This document shows, piece after piece, positions 46,740 to 49,553 of a DNA stretch of 49,553 nucleotides (position 1 is its first letter; each line of letters starts with the position of its first letter). The notes below the pieces were generated by a model. It saw nothing but the letters and a program-made list of their open reading frames with translations, searched no databases and had not been told where the DNA came from. The translations under genes and the position numbers were made by a program. The DNA comes from an uncultured Prochlorococcus sp. (GTDB taxonomy: Bacteria > Cyanobacteriota > Cyanobacteriia > PCC-6307 > Cyanobiaceae), in the NCBI GenBank assembly GCA_902518475.1, contig CABYGI010000006.1, positions 1 through 49,553 of the forward strand, read 5' to 3'.

Positions 46740-46847
46740 AATTATTTATTTCTATTATTGATTTTTATATTAGAAGAAAAAAAATTAATTTATTGAATTT
46801 AATTTACGAAAAAAGTATATTGTGTTTGTAAAAAGTTCCAAATTACG

Positions 46848-48005
46848 ATGGAAATTATTTGTAATCAAAATGAATTAAATAATGCTATACAACTAGTTAG
46901 TAAAGCTGTTGCTTCAAGACCCACACATCCAATTCTTGCAAATATACTTTTAACAGCTGACGAAGGAACCAATAAAATTAGCGTGACAGGGTTTGATCTT
47001 AATTTAGGAATTCAAACGTCTTTTGATGGAACTGTTAAAAATAGTGGAGCTATTACTATACCTTCAAAACTTTTATCTGAAATAGTAAATAAATTACCTA
47101 ACGAAACTCCTGTTATTTTAGAAGTGGACGGGAATTCAGATAATATTTTAATAAAAAGTGATAGAGGTTCTTTTACTCTTAAAGGGATCCCTTCTGATGA
47201 ATATCCTAATTTGCCATTTGTCGAAAGTGGTACGTCTTTAAATATTGACCCTAGTTCTTTTTTAAAAGCTTTAAAGTCGACCATTTTTGCTAGTAGTAAT
47301 GATGATTCAAAGCAATTACTCACAGGTGTTAATTTTACATTCAAACCAAGTCATCTAGAGTCTGCTTCAACAGACGGACATAGATTGGCTGTTGCTTTAA
47401 TTGGTAATGAAGAGCATAACGAAAATAAAGAAAACTTATCTTCTAATGATGGTAATTTGTCAGTAACCATACCAACTAGGTCATTAAGAGAAATTGAAAA
47501 ATTAGTAGCTTTGAGAAGCTCAGAAAATTCAATCAAGCTCTTCTATGACAAAGGTCAGGTAGTCTTTATTTCTTCTAACCAAATAATTACGACAAGAACG
47601 CTAGAAGGTACTTATCCTAATTATTCACAATTAATTCCTGATACTTTTTCTAAGATTTTGAATTTTAATACAAAAAAATTAATTGATGCATTAGAAAGAA
47701 TTGCTGTTTTAGCTGATCAGCAAAGTAGTGTCGTTAAAATTAAATTGGATAATACAGATTTAGCTTCAATAAGTGCAGATGCCCAAGATATTGGAAACGC
47801 AAATGAATTAATACCTGTGTCTTACTCTGGCGAAAATTTTGATATTGCATTTAACGTTAGATATCTTTTAGAAGGTTTAAAAGTTATTGCTTCTGAAAAT
47901 GTACTTTTAAAGTGTAATATTGCAACTACTCCAGCGGTTTTTGTGCCAGAAGATAATCTTAATTCTTTTACTTATTTAGTTATGCCTGTTCAGGTTCGTT
48001 CTTAA
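46848..48005 (+). CDS. dnaN: DNA polymerase III beta subunit (sliding clamp)
   Basis: DnaN forms the ring that tethers the replicative polymerase. The first domain starts MEIICNQNELNNAIQLVSKAVASRPTHPILANI, and the repeat of three similar domains extends over 385 residues. Typical segments are KGIPSDEYPNLP, FASSNDDSKQLLTGVNF, STDGHRLAVA and RTLEGTYPNYSQLIP. The end FTYLVMPVQVRS resembles the conserved C-terminal MPM(R/V) tail that shapes the partner-binding pocket. It is the first gene to the right of the probable oriC. Confidence 0.97.
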   Translation: MEIICNQNELNNAIQLVSKAVASRPTHPILANILLTADEGTNKISVTGFDLNLGIQTSFDGTVKNSGAITIPSKLLSEIVNKLPNETPVILEVDGNSDNILIKSDRGSFTLKGIPSDEYPNLPFVESGTSLNIDPSSFLKALKSTIFASSNDDSKQLLTGVNFTFKPSHLESASTDGHRLAVALIGNEEHNENKENLSSNDGNLSVTIPTRSLREIEKLVALRSSENSIKLFYDKGQVVFISSNQIITTRTLEGTYPNYSQLIPDTFSKILNFNTKKLIDALERIAVLADQQSSVVKIKLDNTDLASISADAQDIGNANELIPVSYSGENFDIAFNVRYLLEGLKVIASENVLLKCNIATTPAVFVPEDNLNSFTYLVMPVQVRS

Positions 48006-48006
48006 T

Positions 48007-48714
48007 TTGAAATTACCTAAAGAAATTTTATTAAGTGAATTATTAAATTATAGTGTTAAGGGTAATATGGTCCTTAATTATGGAAATGGTGAAAATGTTT
48101 GGATGCATCCTCCAGTTCATCGGATTCTAGGATGGTACTCTCGTCCTTCAAATTTTGATTTAAAAAGAAATGTTTGGCGATTAAATCAAATAACTCAAAT
48201 AATAGATAATGAAATTTACGTCAAAGGCGATCCAGCTATTTCGGATTTAGCAACTTTAAATAGGTTCCCAACTTTAATAGAAGCTAATCTTATAAATATA
48301 AATGGATCAAAAATAGGATTCATTGCAGATTTTTTATTTGAAATGAAAACCGGAAAAATTAAATATTATTTAGTTTCTAGATCTAATCCTAAGATTCCAG
48401 GTTCTAGTAGATGGAAATTAACTATTGATAATATCAATGACCAACAACCGGGATTGGTATTTTGTGAAAGTAATTCTTTAGATGACTTACCTTTAATAAA
48501 ATCAAGTATTAAAAATGAATTTATGCAAAAAGGTAAAAAAATTTTTGATAGATTTGATGACATGAAAAATATTGCTTCTAATAGATTAGAGGAATGGCTT
48601 GAAGAAGATGAAGATATTAACCAAAACTTAGATTTTAAACAAAAAAGTTTTTATAATAATGATAAAACATCTATACCTTCTAGTGAAAAAAAAGAAGATG
48701 ACCCTTGGATATAA
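48007..48714 (+). CDS. PRC-barrel-like conserved protein of unknown function
   Basis: The 235-residue product begins at TTG 48007, 1 bp after dnaN. LPKEILLSELLNYSVKGN and EANLININGSKIGFIADFLFEMKTGKIKYYLVSRSNPK look like two PRC-barrel strands-and-turn repeats, small beta barrels used in RNA-binding and photosynthetic reaction-centre proteins. The C-terminal third is acidic and probably disordered (EEWLEEDEDINQNL). The position between dnaN and purL is typical for marine picocyanobacteria. No enzymatic motif is seen, and ATG 48067 is an alternative start. Confidence 0.8.
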   Translation: MKLPKEILLSELLNYSVKGNMVLNYGNGENVWMHPPVHRILGWYSRPSNFDLKRNVWRLNQITQIIDNEIYVKGDPAISDLATLNRFPTLIEANLININGSKIGFIADFLFEMKTGKIKYYLVSRSNPKIPGSSRWKLTIDNINDQQPGLVFCESNSLDDLPLIKSSIKNEFMQKGKKIFDRFDDMKNIASNRLEEWLEEDEDINQNLDFKQKSFYNNDKTSIPSSEKKEDDPWI

Positions 48715-48717
48715 ATA

Positions 48718-49553
48718 ATGATAAATCAAGAAAATAATGATCTATATGATCTTAATGAATCACTACAAGTTGAAAATTTAACACTCAAAGATTATGAAGA
48801 AATTTGCAAAAGATTAAAGAGAAAACCTAACAGAACGGAATTAGGCATGTTTGGCGTTATGTGGTCCGAACATTGTTGTTATAGAAATTCAAAACCTTTA
48901 CTATCTAAGTTTCCCACTAAAGGTAAAAATGTTTTAGTCGGACCTGGAGAAAATGCTGGCGTTATTGATGTTGGAAATAATCAAAAACTTGTTTTTAAAA
49001 TAGAAAGTCATAATCATCCTTCTGCTATTGAACCTTTTCAAGGCGCAGCAACAGGTGTAGGAGGAATTTTAAGAGATATATTTACAATGGGTGCTAGGCC
49101 AATCGCAGTCTTGAATTCATTGAGATTCGGCAACCTTGATAAATCATCAAATGTTGATTTATTACGAGGAGTTGTATCAGGTATTTCACATTATGGGAAT
49201 TGCGTAGGTGTTCCGACTGTTGGAGGTGAAATTGACTTCGATGATAGTTACTCTGGAAATCCTCTAGTGAATGTTATGGCTTTAGGACTTTTAGAGACTA
49301 AGGAAATCGTTTGTTCTGGAGCTAAAAATGTAGGATCACCAGTGTTATATGTTGGTAATACAACTGGCAGAGATGGTGTTGGTGGTGCTAGTTTTGCTAG
49401 TTCAGAATTAACTACAACTTCGTTGGATGATAGACCTGCTGTTCAGGTAGGTGACCCATTTGTTGAGAAAAGTCTTATTGAAGCTTGTTTGGATGCTTTC
49501 AAGACAGGGGATGTAATTGCAGCTCAAGATATGGGTGCTGCAGGTTTAACATG
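48718..49553 (+). CDS. purL: Phosphoribosylformylglycinamidine synthase II, N-terminal part (cut by window edge)
   Basis: PurL makes formylglycinamidine ribonucleotide in purine synthesis. The 278 visible residues show the small-type PurL pattern. [24 protein letters not shown] is followed by [37 protein letters not shown], the ATP/magnesium-binding region with the conserved histidine. [19 protein letters not shown] comes next, and the window ends in [12 protein letters not shown] 48718 starts 4 bases after the PRC-barrel gene stop. The remaining C-terminal domains lie beyond the window. Confidence 0.96.
   Translation, partial: MINQENNDLYDLNESLQVENLTLKDYEEICKRLKRKPNRTELGMFGVMWSEHCCYRNSKPLLSKFPTKGKNVLVGPGENAGVIDVGNNQKLVFKIESHNHPSAIEPFQGAATGVGGILRDIFTMGARPIAVLNSLRFGNLDKSSNVDLLRGVVSGISHYGNCVGVPTVGGEIDFDDSYSGNPLVNVMALGLLETKEIVCSGAKNVGSPVLYVGNTTGRDGVGGASFASSELTTTSLDDRPAVQVGDPFVEKSLIEACLDAFKTGDVIAAQDMGAAGLT

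Larger units (their letters stand above)
46514..46847. other. Probable chromosomal replication origin (oriC)
   Basis: This 334-bp stretch between thrC and dnaN has no gene and is the longest intergenic region in the window. It is strongly AT-rich. It contains a cluster of DnaA-box-like 9-mers, a CTA trinucleotide run immediately after them, and an AT-rich block (46740-46800) leading to dnaN. dnaN is commonly at the origin in cyanobacteria, often without dnaA beside it. The call is from motif reading. GC skew was not computed. Confidence 0.65.

Overview
The window looks like chromosomal DNA of a marine picocyanobacterium, most likely a high-light-adapted Prochlorococcus. The signs are very AT-rich sequence, tightly packed genes with short or negative spacing, few Shine-Dalgarno sequences, cyanobacterial families (DUF3134, DUF1400, a VTE5-like phytol kinase, a sucrose-phosphate-synthase-like enzyme, a group 2 sigma factor), and a dnaN / PRC-barrel gene / purL order beside a probable replication origin. 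No insertion sequence, prophage, CRISPR array or rRNA was seen. One tRNA gene, tRNA-Val(UAC), is present.

Layout. 1-2239: a truncated SprT-like metalloprotease gene diverges from a small membrane protein, a phage-type ATP-dependent DNA ligase and a small orphan ORF. 2244-6125 (minus): a VTT/DedA-type membrane protein, valS, a HesB/IscA-like protein and tRNA-Val. 6224-17029 (plus): one long co-directional run of mazG, speE, speB, gcvT, aspS, pyrG, queE, queC, pabB and pabC. It joins polyamine, one-carbon, CTP, queuosine and folate (p-aminobenzoate) functions. cobA (minus) overlaps the end of this run. 17848-23084 (plus): an MFS exporter, ppk, a group 2 sigma factor and a phytol-kinase-like protein. 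aroF (minus) overlaps its end. 24242-28183: acnB and a ClC antiporter. 28194-33059: purU (-), a DAO-type FAD oxidoreductase (+), dnaK (-) and aroE (+).

33162-38067: rpsF (+) converges on argG (-), followed by a tiny membrane ORF (-), a DUF3134 protein, mraY, a small conserved-looking protein (+) and a sucrose-phosphate-synthase-like glycosyltransferase (-). 38268-42905 (minus): uvrA and recN, two DNA-repair genes. 42974-46513 (plus): a UbiB/ABC1 kinase-like protein, a stand-alone DUF1400 protein and thrC. 46514-46847: an AT-rich intergenic stretch with DnaA-box-like 9-mers and a CTA trinucleotide run that fits a DnaA-trio, so it is a probable oriC. 46848 to the end (plus): dnaN, a PRC-barrel-like protein and the start of purL.

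The content is mostly core metabolism and information processing. I found no convincing undescribed multi-gene system. The points most worth a second look are the origin architecture, the phage-type ligase beside a SprT gene, the 67-nt tail-to-tail overlap at 36.7 kb and the short leader structures upstream of pyrG and rpsF. All functional calls come from reading protein motifs by eye. No database search was run.
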